Assembly: GCA_037045185.1 (NCBI GenBank)
Contig: JBAOHQ010000004.1
Span: forward strand, 868,001 to 932,000
Direction: 5' to 3'
Origin: JAKOUY01 sp037045185
Lineage (GTDB): Bacteria > Actinomycetota > Acidimicrobiia > Acidimicrobiales > Ilumatobacteraceae
Length of the DNA stretch: 64,000 bases
A program made the translations under genes and the position numbers. The notes under the pieces are model-generated. The model saw only the letters and a list, made by a program, of their open reading frames with translations, was not told the DNA's origin and did no database searches. This document shows, piece by piece, positions 51,123 to 59,542 of the stretch. The number at the start of each line of letters is the position of its first letter. Within the stretch, counting starts at the first letter, position 1.

Positions 51123-52129
51123 GGGGCCATCTCCGGCGCCGAGTTGGCCGAGGCCTCGAAGGGCCGCCAGCAGGCGACCTTGCGGGTCTCGGTCTGGAAG
51201 TGCAGGCCGGGCATCGAGTCCCGGCATTCGTCGGTGGCCAGGTGGCAGCGATCGGCGAAGGCGCAGCCCACCGGCGGGCTGACCAGATCTGGCGGCGCAC
51301 CCTCGATCGAGATCAGCCGGGGGATGACGATGTCCAGGCGGGGTGTGCTGCGCAGCAACCCGGCGGTGTAGGGATGGGCCGGGCGATGGAAGAGCTCCTC
51401 GGCCGCGGCGACCTCGACGACCTTGCCGGCGTACATCACGGCCACCCGGTCGCACAGCCCGGCGACGACGCCGAGGTCGTGGGTGATCATCAGCACCGCC
51501 AGCCCGAGGCGCTGCTGCAGGTCGGCGATCAGCTCGAGGATCTGCGCCTGGATGGTCACGTCCAGGGCGGTGGTGGGTTCGTCGGCGATGAGCAGTTCGG
51601 GCTCGCAGGCCAACGACATGGCGATCAGCGCTCGCTGGCGCATTCCGCCGGACAGCTCGTGGGGGTGCTGGTCGACTCGCTGGCGAGGATTGGACAGACC
51701 CACCATCGCCAGCAACTCGGTGGCTCGCTCGACGGCCTGCCGGCGGTTCATCCCGAGATGCCGGCGGAGCACCTCGCCGATCTGCGCGCCCACGGTGAAC
51801 AGCGGGTTCAGCGAGGTCATCGGGTCCTGGAAGACCATGGCGATGTCCTTGCCGCGCACCTGGCGGAGCAGCCTGGTGGACTCACCCAGCAGCGACTGCC
51901 CCTTCCACAGCACGTCGCCACCGGTGATCTTGCCGGGCAGGTCGATCAGCCCCATCAGGGCCTGGGCCGTGACGCTCTTGCCCGACCCGCTCTCGCCCAC
52001 CAACCCGAGGGTCTCGCCACGGTTGATGTGGAAGCTCACGTCGCGCACCGCGTGCACCGTGCCGCGGCGGGTGAAGAACTTGACGAACAGGTGGTTGACC
52101 TGCAGCAGGGCGTCGGGATCGTCGCTCAC
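51119..52129 (-). CDS. Dipeptide/oligopeptide-type ABC transporter ATPase (first, DppD-like)
   Basis: 336 residues. Walker A GESGSGKSVTAQALMG, signature LSGGMRQRALIAMSL, Walker B LLIADEP, and C-terminal Cys motif CAFADRCHLATDECRD typical of oligopeptide/nickel ATPases. The GTG start lies within the previous stop (GTGA). It drives import of the solute bound by the family-5 protein at 54099-55628. Confidence 0.92.
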   Translation of the reverse strand: MSDDPDALLQVNHLFVKFFTRRGTVHAVRDVSFHINRGETLGLVGESGSGKSVTAQALMGLIDLPGKITGGDVLWKGQSLLGESTRLLRQVRGKDIAMVFQDPMTSLNPLFTVGAQIGEVLRRHLGMNRRQAVERATELLAMVGLSNPRQRVDQHPHELSGGMRQRALIAMSLACEPELLIADEPTTALDVTIQAQILELIADLQQRLGLAVLMITHDLGVVAGLCDRVAVMYAGKVVEVAAAEELFHRPAHPYTAGLLRSTPRLDIVIPRLISIEGAPPDLVSPPVGCAFADRCHLATDECRDSMPGLHFQTETRKVACWRPFEASANSAPEMAP

Positions 52130-53142
52130 GTGCCCGCCCCCGGACCGGCAGCGCCGCCGCTGATGGCTCGCCCGGCGAAGCGCTTCTCCCGCTCCTGGGG
52201 ATCGAGGGCGACGCGCATCCAGCTGCTCAGCAGGTTGGCGGCCAGCACGGTGATGCTGAGCAGGATGCCCGGGTAGACGATCAGCCACTGGTTGCCGAAC
52301 AACTCGTGGTCCTGGGCCCTGGCCACGTCGAGGCCCCAGGAGACACCTGGGTACTGGATGCCGAGGCCGAGGTAGGACAGCGCTGCCTCGGCCAGGATGA
52401 TGCGGGCGAACTCCAGCACGGCCAGGGTGGCCAGCGGGCTGATCAGGTTCGGCAGGATGTGCTTGAAGACGACCCGTTTCGGTGTGCAGCCGACGATCTC
52501 AGCGGCCTCGACGAAGGGCTTCTCCTTGGTCGACAGCACCACACCGCGGGTGAGCCTGGCGAACACCATCCACCCGTTGATGGCCAGGATGATCGTCACC
52601 GACAGCACGCTGCCGCCCACCAGGGCGATCAGCAGCATCGCCAGCAGCAGACCCGGGAAGGACACCTGTACGTCGACCCAGCCCATCAGCCAGCGATCGG
52701 CTCGTCCGCCCTTGTACCCGGAGTACAGCCCGTACAGGACGCCGAACGTGCCGGCCAGGAGGATGACCATCGCCCCGATGAACAGCGACGTCCGAGCCCC
52801 GTACAGCAGCCGGGAGAGCACGTCGTAGCCCTGCCAGTCGGTACCGAGGGGGTGCGCCCAGGTACCGCCGTGCCACACCGGCGAGCGCATCCGGATGCTC
52901 ATCCCGATCTTGTTGGGCGGCGAGGGCGCCAGCCACGGAGCGAGGATCGCCGAGACCACCAAGACGACGAGCACGACCAGCGCCGCCATGCCCAGCTTGT
53001 CGCGGACGAGCTCACGGAACGGTCCGCCGTGGGTGGCTGCCTGCAGTTCGAACGGCCGGCCGCTGGACGCCTCCTCGGCCTCGACGGCGTGCTCGGCCTC
53101 GCTGCGCGCCGCGCTGTACTCGTCGGGCGCGTTGCGGCTCAT
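52126..53142 (-). CDS. Dipeptide/oligopeptide-type ABC transporter permease (DppC-like)
   Basis: 338 residues with six or so membrane helices and the EAA-type loop (VEAAEIVGCTPKRVVFKHILPNL). HPLGTDWQGYDVLSRLLYGARTSL is the family's second periplasmic segment. The first 65 residues form a charged N-terminal arm (Ala/Glu-rich), longer than usual. The C-terminus ends Gly/Ala-rich. The ATG overlaps the upstream permease stop by four bases. Confidence 0.92.
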   Translation of the reverse strand: MSRNAPDEYSAARSEAEHAVEAEEASSGRPFELQAATHGGPFRELVRDKLGMAALVVLVVLVVSAILAPWLAPSPPNKIGMSIRMRSPVWHGGTWAHPLGTDWQGYDVLSRLLYGARTSLFIGAMVILLAGTFGVLYGLYSGYKGGRADRWLMGWVDVQVSFPGLLLAMLLIALVGGSVLSVTIILAINGWMVFARLTRGVVLSTKEKPFVEAAEIVGCTPKRVVFKHILPNLISPLATLAVLEFARIILAEAALSYLGLGIQYPGVSWGLDVARAQDHELFGNQWLIVYPGILLSITVLAANLLSSWMRVALDPQEREKRFAGRAISGGAAGPGAGT

Positions 53143-54062
53143 CCGAGCTTCACCCGCGGGTCGAGCAGCTTGTAGCTGATGTCGATCAGGATGTTGAGCA
53201 CGACCACCATCACCGCCACGACGAAGACGATGGCCTGGATGAGGTAGAAGTCCTGCTGGGCGATGGCCTCGCGGGCCATGAACCCGATCCCCGGCCAGGC
53301 GAACACGGTCTCGACGACCACGGTGAACCCGGCGAGGGCGCGGATGATCTCCCACCCGGCCAGGGTGACGTAGGGGATGCCGGCGTTGCGCAGGGCATGC
53401 ACGGCCAGGATGCGTGTGGTGGGCATGCCCTTGGCCCTGAGCACCTTGACGTAGTGGGCGTTGAGCTCGTCGATCATCGACGAGCGGACCAGCATCGCCA
53501 GGCGACCCACCGCCGGGAGCGCCAGGCAGATGGCGGGCAGCACCAGGTGCTGGCTGAGCGGGCCGACGCCGGTCTGGAACCAGTGCAGCTTCACCGTGAA
53601 GGCGATGACCATCAGGCTGCCGAGGAAGAACTGGGGCATGGACAGGCCCACGAGCGACAGCGACGTCAGGGCCCGATCGAGCACACCGCCCGGCTTGCGC
53701 GAGGCGAGCAAGCCGAGCGGGATGCTGAGGATCATCGCCAGCGCCATGCCGGCGGCGACGAGTTGCAGCGTGCGTGGCAGGTAGTCGAACACGACCGACA
53801 GGGCCGGTCTGCCACGAACGTAGGTGCTGGTGCCGAAGTCCAAGCGGACGACGTCACCGAGGAACGACCAGAACTGGGCGAGCAGCGACCGGTCAAGACC
53901 CATCGCATGACGGGTGGCGGCGCGCTGCTCCTCGGTCGCCGAGAGCGGCAGCATGAACTTGACCGGATCCCCCACCACACGGGTGACGACGAAGACGAAC
54001 ACCGTCACACCGAAGATGACGACCAACCCCTGAGGAAGCCGTTTGGCGAGGTATCGGCCCAT
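53139..54062 (-). CDS. Dipeptide/oligopeptide-type ABC transporter permease (DppB-like)
   Basis: 307 residues. N-terminal RYLAKRLPQGLVVIFGVTVFVFVVTRVVGDP, then LGLDxSL-type MGLDRSLLAQFWSFLGDVVRLDFGTS, and the EAA-type loop (YVKVLRAKGMPTTRILAVHALRNA), with FTVVVETVFAWPGIG near the end. It forms the channel with the DppC-like permease. It lies 36 bases after the solute-binding-protein gene. Confidence 0.92.
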   Translation of the reverse strand: MGRYLAKRLPQGLVVIFGVTVFVFVVTRVVGDPVKFMLPLSATEEQRAATRHAMGLDRSLLAQFWSFLGDVVRLDFGTSTYVRGRPALSVVFDYLPRTLQLVAAGMALAMILSIPLGLLASRKPGGVLDRALTSLSLVGLSMPQFFLGSLMVIAFTVKLHWFQTGVGPLSQHLVLPAICLALPAVGRLAMLVRSSMIDELNAHYVKVLRAKGMPTTRILAVHALRNAGIPYVTLAGWEIIRALAGFTVVVETVFAWPGIGFMAREAIAQQDFYLIQAIVFVVAVMVVVLNILIDISYKLLDPRVKLG

Positions 54063-54098
54063 TCCTGCTGCCGCGCTCGGGACTGACGAGTGCCTGGA

Positions 54099-55628
54099 CT
54101 ACGCCTTGACCGACATGTCCTTGACCAGCAGCTTGCTGTCCACCCGCGGGGTGAAGCTCAGCCGGGTGCTGGTGCCGTACACGTCCTGGTTGCTGACCAG
54201 CCACACGAAGTAGGCGTTGTCGTAGGCGATCTTCACTGCCTGCTGGTACAACGCGGCCCGGGCGGTGGCGTCCAGTTCCTGACGGCCCTTGTCGATCAGG
54301 TCGGAGAGCGCCTGGTCACTGTTCGACGAGCCGATGCCACCCTTTTGGTAGTAGGTGCTGAGCTGGCGGTCGGGGTCGAGCAGGTCGTTGGAGCTGGACA
54401 CGAAGATCGCGTCGGCGCGCTGGTTGCGGTCGAAGAGCACGTCCAGGTAGGCGCCGAACTCCGGCGTCTGCAGGTCGACCTTCAGCCCGATCTCCTGCCA
54501 GTACCCGGCGATGGCTTCCAGCAGGTCCTTGTCGTTCAGCCAGCGGCCCGAGGACTCGCCGACCAGCGTGATGGTCTTGCCCTCGGCCCCGGCGTCCTTG
54601 ATCAGCTGCTTGGCAGCCTCGACGTCATAGGCGTAGGCCTTGATCTGGTCGTTGTAGCCGAGGATCGACGGGCTGAGCAGCTGGCCCTCGTCCACCGTGG
54701 CGAAACCGCTGTAGATGGCGTCCACCAGCGTGGCCTTGTCGACGGCCATGTTCAGCGCCTTGCGCACGTTCGGGTCGGCGGTGATGCCGCCGTCGGCGTT
54801 GAGGATCAGGACCGGGTGCTCCTGGGCCTGCTTGGCCACGAAGGCCGGGGCCTCACCCGTGTTGTTCGGCGCCAGGTTGGTGATCAGGTCGTACTTGCCG
54901 CTCTTCAGCCCGGCCAGGCGTGTGCCGGCTTCGCTGACGAACTCGTACTTCACCGCGCTGAGCGACGGCGCCCCGCCCCAGTACGTGGGGTTGGCGGCGA
55001 GGTCGATCGACACGCCGGTCTCCCGGCCGACGAAGGTGTACGGGCCGGTCCCGTTGGGCTTGTCGCTGAGGTCGTCGCTGGCTTCGGTGCCGGGAGCGAC
55101 GACCTTCAGCCAGTACATCCGTGCGGGCAGCACGCCGTCCTGCTTGGCCGTGGTGATGTTCACGGTCAGATCGTCCACCTTGGTGGCCCCGGTCAGCGAC
55201 GAGAAGAACCCGTCGTTGTCGGTCTTCTTCTCGGTGATGAGCCGCTGGATGCGGCTCACGGTGGCGACGACGGCGTCGGCGTTGAACGGGGTGCCGTCGT
55301 GGAACGTCACGCCCGAGCGCAGCTTGAACTGCCAGGTGGTGGCGTCGATCTGGGTCGGCATCTCGCTGGCCAGGCCTGGGGCCAGGGCGCCTTCGGCGTC
55401 GCGGCTCAGCAGGGTCTCGTAGATGTTGTCGTTGATGGCTCGCTCACCGCCGTCGTCGACGGTGTGCGGGTCGAGGCTGGTCGGCTCGGAGCCGAGGGCG
55501 ATGGTGATCGACCCCCCTGCGGCGGCGGCCGGCGGCGTGGTGGCTGCTGCCTGCGGCGCGGCGATGCCGGCCCCAGCGATGGCCACTCCGGCCACCAGCA
55601 GGCCAACGATGGAACGATGCTTCTTCAA
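54099..55628 (-). CDS. Family-5 extracellular solute-binding protein of the dipeptide-type importer
   Basis: 509 residues. Signal peptide MKKHRSIVGLLVAGVAIAGAGIAAPQAAA, no lipobox. Family-5 markers: SITIALGSEPTSLDPHTVDDGG, LSRDAEGALAPGLASEM, FKLRSGVTFHDGTPFNADAVV, and NGTGPYTFVGRE. Substrates for the family range from peptides to nickel and sugars. The start is TTG with GGGGGG four bases upstream. It is the first gene of the five-gene operon, divergent from a GntR gene with a palindromic site between them. Confidence 0.9.
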   Translation of the reverse strand: MKKHRSIVGLLVAGVAIAGAGIAAPQAAATTPPAAAAGGSITIALGSEPTSLDPHTVDDGGERAINDNIYETLLSRDAEGALAPGLASEMPTQIDATTWQFKLRSGVTFHDGTPFNADAVVATVSRIQRLITEKKTDNDGFFSSLTGATKVDDLTVNITTAKQDGVLPARMYWLKVVAPGTEASDDLSDKPNGTGPYTFVGRETGVSIDLAANPTYWGGAPSLSAVKYEFVSEAGTRLAGLKSGKYDLITNLAPNNTGEAPAFVAKQAQEHPVLILNADGGITADPNVRKALNMAVDKATLVDAIYSGFATVDEGQLLSPSILGYNDQIKAYAYDVEAAKQLIKDAGAEGKTITLVGESSGRWLNDKDLLEAIAGYWQEIGLKVDLQTPEFGAYLDVLFDRNQRADAIFVSSSNDLLDPDRQLSTYYQKGGIGSSNSDQALSDLIDKGRQELDATARAALYQQAVKIAYDNAYFVWLVSNQDVYGTSTRLSFTPRVDSKLLVKDMSVKA

Positions 55629-55681
55629 GGAACCCCCCAGGTGACGTGCGGTACTGCTGGCGCCGGATGGCGCTTCGGGAT

Positions 55682-55693
55682 ACTGTATACACT
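55682..55693. promoter_or_regulatory. GntR-type operator in the divergent promoter
   Basis: AC-TGTATACA-CT contains a perfect 8-base palindrome TGTATACA. FCD-type GntR proteins commonly bind TNGTATACNA-like sites. It lies 18 bases before the GntR gene and 54 bases before the importer operon, so it could control both. Confidence 0.6.
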
Positions 55694-55709
55694 AGACAAG
55701 GGAGGGTCA

Positions 55710-56411
55710 ATGGCTGTGGGTGCGCGGGTTGGCGACACGCCGGCTGGTGGAGCGGCGCCGGGGTCGCCGATCGGGTTGCGCTACCTGCCGTTGCGCGCCC
55801 CGGTGGCCGACGAGATCCGCCGGAGGATCATCGACGGCGCACTCCAGCCGGGCGAACGGCTGCTGGAGGATCAGCTAGCCGCAGACCTCGGGGTGAGCCG
55901 CAACCCGGTCCGCGAAGCGCTGCAGGTGCTCGGCCGGGAAGGCTTCGTCACCCTCGAGCCGCGCCGTGGCGCCCGGGTCAGCCAGTACAGCGACGAGCGC
56001 GCCCAGCATGTCTTCGAGGTCCGGACGGCCCTGGAAGTGCTCGTCGCCGGGCTGGCCGCCCAGCGGCGCACGCCCGAACAACTCGCCGCCCTGGAGGCGG
56101 TGCTGGCGGCCGGGCGGCGGGCCCTGCAGGAGGACCGGCTGGCGGAACTGCCGGCGCTGAACGCCCGGTTCCACGGCCTGCTGGTGGACGCGGCATCCAA
56201 CCCGCTCCTGGCCGAGATGGTCGAGGGGTTGATCCACCAGATCCGCTGGCTGTACACGAGGCGGATCCGTGAGCGCGGCGAATGGTCGTGGGGCGAGCAC
56301 GAGCAGATCGTCGCTGCGGTGGCGGCCAACGACGTGGAGCTGGCCAGCCGCCTGGCAGGCGATCATGTCCGCCAGGCCCACGCCGGCTTCTTCGCCTCGC
56401 CGGCCGGCTGA
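55710..56411 (+). CDS. GntR-family regulator with FCD domain (divergent from the importer)
   Basis: 233 residues. The winged helix (LRAPVADEIRRRIIDGALQPGERLLEDQLAADLGVSRNPVREALQVLGREGFVTLEP) and an FCD domain with NARFHGLLVDAA and SWGEHEQIVAAVA are clear. A 20-residue Ala/Gly N-terminal tail precedes the fold. GGGAGGG upstream supports the ATG. Divergent placement from the family-5 binding-protein gene, with TGTATACA between, makes it the likely repressor of the importer and of itself. Confidence 0.9.
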   Translation: MAVGARVGDTPAGGAAPGSPIGLRYLPLRAPVADEIRRRIIDGALQPGERLLEDQLAADLGVSRNPVREALQVLGREGFVTLEPRRGARVSQYSDERAQHVFEVRTALEVLVAGLAAQRRTPEQLAALEAVLAAGRRALQEDRLAELPALNARFHGLLVDAASNPLLAEMVEGLIHQIRWLYTRRIRERGEWSWGEHEQIVAAVAANDVELASRLAGDHVRQAHAGFFASPAG

Positions 56412-56419
56412 CGCCGCCG

Positions 56420-57124
56420 TCAGAATGGTTCGGTGGCCAGCAGCACCGGCCCGGTCGGCGACGTCGACCCGGCGACCGGCTCCTCGGTGAAGGCCAGCAG
56501 CGTCGTCCCGGCCGGCGGCGCTGCGGCGGCGGCGACCACCCGATGATCGGAGGGAACGAACGTCGGGCCGGGCACGGCGACGTCGTCGACGATGTACCAC
56601 AGCTGCATCGCTCGCCCGGCGGCCAGGTCGGGAAGCCGGTCCAGCACGACGACGAGCCGCTGCTGGGTGGGTGAGTACACGGCTCGACCGGCGCCGATGG
56701 TCCCGCTGAGGGGCAGGGTCTTGGCATCCGGCGCGGCCAGCACGGCCGCCAGCGCGTTGGCATCGTCGCGGTCGGCGCTCACCGCCGCGAGGCGGATACC
56801 GAGCACGGCGACGAGGACGGCCGCTGCGGCGCCGAGCGACGCCAGCGCCCAGCGCGAGCGGCGCGTGGCGACTGCCCGTGCGACGCGCTCCTGACGGGTG
56901 CGGGCGACCTCGCCCATCACCGCCGCCTTCAACGACGCCGGCGGCGGCGTCGACTCGGCGACGGCCAGCGACACGCCCACCGTGCGGAACTCGTCGACGT
57001 CGCGCTGGCAGGCCTGGCACCGTGCCAGATGCTCCTCGAACCTGGCCCGATCCAGATCGTCGACGGCGTCGAGTGCGTAGGCGCCGGCGAGATCGTGGAT
57101 GTCGTCGTTCATCGGTCGGTTCAT
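56420..57124 (-). CDS. Anti-sigma factor, RskA type
   Basis: 234 residues. Cytoplasmic zinc-containing anti-sigma motif HLARCQACQRDVDEF (H-x3-C-x2-C, about 32-40), one membrane helix (WALASLGAAAAVLVAVLGIRLAAV), then an extracytoplasmic RskA domain (LPLSGTIGAGRAVYSPTQQRLVVVLDRLPDL, AMQLWYIVDDVAVPG). It holds SigK inactive until proteolysis releases it. Its ATG overlaps the sigma-factor stop (ATGA), ensuring one-to-one synthesis. Confidence 0.9.
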   Translation of the reverse strand: MNRPMNDDIHDLAGAYALDAVDDLDRARFEEHLARCQACQRDVDEFRTVGVSLAVAESTPPPASLKAAVMGEVARTRQERVARAVATRRSRWALASLGAAAAVLVAVLGIRLAAVSADRDDANALAAVLAAPDAKTLPLSGTIGAGRAVYSPTQQRLVVVLDRLPDLAAGRAMQLWYIVDDVAVPGPTFVPSDHRVVAAAAAPPAGTTLLAFTEEPVAGSTSPTGPVLLATEPF

Positions 57125-57720
57125 GGCCGCTCTCCCAGTGCGTCTCGAAGGCGGATCAAACCGTCACGGATTCGCGTCTTCACGGTACCCAGCGGGACGT
57201 CGAGCAGTCCGGCGATCTCGGCATGGGTGTGGCCGCCGTAGAACGCCAACTCGACGGCGTCACGCTGGACGCTGGTCAGCGATCCGAGCGCCCGCGCCAC
57301 ACGCCGCCGGTCGATCCCGTCGACGACCTCGGTGGCGATGTCGGCGACGGTGGTGGGTGACTGCTGGATGGCCTGGTCGTCGCGCCGGTCACGTGAGGAT
57401 TCGGCGCGCACCCGGTCGACGGCCCGGCGATGGGCGATGACCGCCGCCCACGTGGTCACCGAGGCCCGGTGCGGGTCGAAGCGCCGCGCCGTCCGCCACA
57501 GTTCGACGAAGACCTCCTGGGCGACCTCGTCGGCCTGGGCAGGGTTGCGTATCACCTTCAGGCACACCCCGTACACCAGCGGCGCCAACGAGTCGTAGAG
57601 CGCGGCAAACGCCCGCTCGTCGCCGGCCATGACCCGCACCATCAACGCGGTGGCGTCGCCGGAGGCGTCCGCCGGCGGGTCGACCGAGCGGAGCCGGCGC
57701 AGCGGTGGCACGTCGGTCAT
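57121..57720 (-). CDS. sigK: ECF sigma factor, SigK type
   Basis: 199 residues. Region 2 (ERAFAALYDSLAPLVYGVCLKVIRNPAQADEVAQEVFVELWRTARRFDP, then TWAAVIAHRRAVDRVR) and region 4 (SVQRDAVELAFYGGHTHAEIAGLLDVPLGTVKTRIRDGLIRLRDAL) are complete. The pairing with RskA and the fasciclin gene nearby match the SigK regulon of mycobacteria (mpt70/mpt83). The ATG at 57720 is chosen because region 2 starts soon after; upstream in-frame sequence is Arg/Pro-rich. A SigK-like promoter lies about 90 bases upstream. Confidence 0.92.
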   Translation of the reverse strand: MTDVPPLRRLRSVDPPADASGDATALMVRVMAGDERAFAALYDSLAPLVYGVCLKVIRNPAQADEVAQEVFVELWRTARRFDPHRASVTTWAAVIAHRRAVDRVRAESSRDRRDDQAIQQSPTTVADIATEVVDGIDRRRVARALGSLTSVQRDAVELAFYGGHTHAEIAGLLDVPLGTVKTRIRDGLIRLRDALGERP

Positions 57721-57804
57721 GGTCGCGCACCCGAGCGGGCCCCGACGCCGGGTGGGAACGCCGGGACCTGCCGGCAGGCACGTGGTTCGAATCGCACACC
57801 GCAG

Positions 57805-57831
57805 GTTCGTCGCCGGGCCCAGTCCGGATTG
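57805..57831 (-). promoter_or_regulatory. SigK-type promoter for sigK-rskA
   Basis: On the minus strand CAATCC, then 16 bases, then CGAAC. It matches the SigK promoter pattern CCATCC-N16/17-CGAA except for one base, implying autoregulation. Confidence 0.55.
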
Positions 57832-57833
57832 GG

Positions 57834-57860
57834 CCATCCACGGACCGGCCGGCGACGAAC
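57834..57860 (+). promoter_or_regulatory. SigK-type promoter for the molybdopterin oxidoreductase and fasciclin genes
   Basis: CCATCC, then 16 bases, then CGAAC, ending seven bases before the ATG at 57868. This is the mycobacterial SigK pattern and fits a leaderless transcript. Confidence 0.65.
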
Positions 57861-57867
57861 CAGGTGT

Positions 57868-59490
57868 ATGGATGAACAGCCTGTCGTTGTGCCTGCCCCG
57901 CCCAGAGTCTCCCGCCTGGCCGCGGCGATCACGGGTGTCGTCGTCGCCGTTGCCGGTCTCGGCGTTGCCGAGTTGGTGGCGTCGGCCACCCGTCGTTGGA
58001 AGTCACCGGTGCTGGAGGTGGGCGACCGGGTCATCGACCTCGTCCCCCGGTGGGCCAAGGACTTCGCCATCCGCACCTTCGGTACCAACGACAAGCTGGC
58101 GCTGCTGATCGGTATCGGCACGATCCTGGCGATCTATGCCGCGGTGATGGGTGTCGTCGCCCTGCGCCACCGACTCGCCGTGGGCGTGGGCATGGCCGCG
58201 GCGTTCGGGGTGCTGGGCGCGTGGGCGGCGACACAGGCGCGCACCAACCCGCCGCTGCACGTCGCCGTCCCCAGCCTGTGCGGCGGTGTCGCCGCAGCGC
58301 TCGCACTGGCGGTGATCGCTCGTGCCGGCCAGCTGCCCGATGCGCCGGCGACGGCCGTCCCCGCGACTCCGCTGCCGGCGCTGCCCGAGGACGTCGTCGA
58401 CGCGCCGCCCGCATCCCCCCGTCCCGCCCGTGCCGGGATGAACCGCCGCCAGTTGCTCGCCGGCGGGGCGACCGCGGTGATCGGCGTGGCGTTGTATGGC
58501 CTGGGCCGGCAGTTCGCGGCGCGCTTCGACGCTGCCGCCTCGCGCGCCAAGGTGCTGCTGCCCCAGGCCCTCCGCCCGCTCGATGCCGTCGACCCCGCCG
58601 CCCAGGCCACGGGCGCGGTGCCGTTCTTCACCCCGAACTCCGACTTCTACCGGATCGACATCAACCTGTCGGTGCCCAACATCGACCCCGACGACTGGTC
58701 GCTGCGCGTCCACGGCCTCGTCGACGGCGAGCGCCGCTACTCGTACGCCGATCTCCTCGCCAGGGATCTGGTCGAAGCCGACATCACCTTGACCTGCGTG
58801 TCCAACGAGGTGGGTGGGCGCCTGATGGGGACGGCCCGCTGGCTCGGCGTGCCGCTGCAGGAACTGCTGGACGAAGCGGGCGTGCGCCCCGACGCCGACT
58901 ACGTCGTCGGGCGCAGCTTCGACGGGTTCACCGCCGGGTTCCCGCTGGGCGTGCTGGACGGTCGCGCCGCGCTGCTCGCCGTCGGGATGAATGGTGAGCC
59001 GCTGCCGCTGATCCACGGGTTCCCGGCCCGGCTGGTCGTGCCGGGGGTGTACGGATACTCCTCGGCCACCAAGTGGATCACCGAGATCGAGCTGACCAGG
59101 CTCGACGACGCGCCGACCTACTGGGTCGAGCGCGGCTGGTCGGTGGAGGCGCCGATCAAGACATCGAGCCGGATCGACACCCCGGCGGGGTTGGCGTCGG
59201 TGCCGCGCGGTCTCGTGGCCGTGGCCGGCGTGGCCTGGTCACAGCCGGTCGGGATCTCGCGCGTCGAGGTGCGTGTCGACGACGGTCCCTGGGAACGGGC
59301 GACGCTGGCCGCGGAGGTCAACGGTTCCACGTGGCGGCAGTGGTCGTTCCCGTGGCAGGCGTCGGCGGGGCGCCACACGCTCACCGTGCGGGCCACCGAC
59401 AACAACGGGGCAATCCAGATCGAGGAGCGCTCCGAACCATTCCCGAGTGGTGTGACCGGCTGGCATCAGATCGTCGTGCTGGTGGCCTGA
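57868..59490 (+). CDS. Membrane-anchored molybdopterin-dependent oxidoreductase (sulfite-oxidase-like)
   Basis: 540 residues. N-terminal membrane part with about four helices (LAAAITGVVVAVAGLGVAELVAS; KLALLIGIGTILAIYAAVMGVVAL), a Pro/Ala linker, then MNRRQLLAGGATAVIGVALYG as a further helix. The sulfite-oxidase fold follows: FFTPNSDFYRIDINL, WSLRVHGLVDG, and the molybdenum-ligand Cys in LTCVSNEVGG. A C-terminal immunoglobulin-like Mo-co dimerisation domain (ISRVEVRVDDGPWERATL) completes it. The substrate side faces outside. It is the first gene under the SigK-type promoter, before the fasciclin gene. The reducible substrate is unknown. Confidence 0.85.
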   Translation: MDEQPVVVPAPPRVSRLAAAITGVVVAVAGLGVAELVASATRRWKSPVLEVGDRVIDLVPRWAKDFAIRTFGTNDKLALLIGIGTILAIYAAVMGVVALRHRLAVGVGMAAAFGVLGAWAATQARTNPPLHVAVPSLCGGVAAALALAVIARAGQLPDAPATAVPATPLPALPEDVVDAPPASPRPARAGMNRRQLLAGGATAVIGVALYGLGRQFAARFDAAASRAKVLLPQALRPLDAVDPAAQATGAVPFFTPNSDFYRIDINLSVPNIDPDDWSLRVHGLVDGERRYSYADLLARDLVEADITLTCVSNEVGGRLMGTARWLGVPLQELLDEAGVRPDADYVVGRSFDGFTAGFPLGVLDGRAALLAVGMNGEPLPLIHGFPARLVVPGVYGYSSATKWITEIELTRLDDAPTYWVERGWSVEAPIKTSSRIDTPAGLASVPRGLVAVAGVAWSQPVGISRVEVRVDDGPWERATLAAEVNGSTWRQWSFPWQASAGRHTLTVRATDNNGAIQIEERSEPFPSGVTGWHQIVVLVA

Positions 59491-59542
59491 GCCGCCGGAC
59501 ACACCGCTCGGACCTCGAACCCCACCCCGCAAGGAGCACCCC

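Noticed and set aside
54090..55709. A long plus-strand frame joined to the GntR gene
   Set aside because: It is antisense to the solute-binding-protein gene, which has a signal peptide and family motifs; only the part from 55710 is a real protein.
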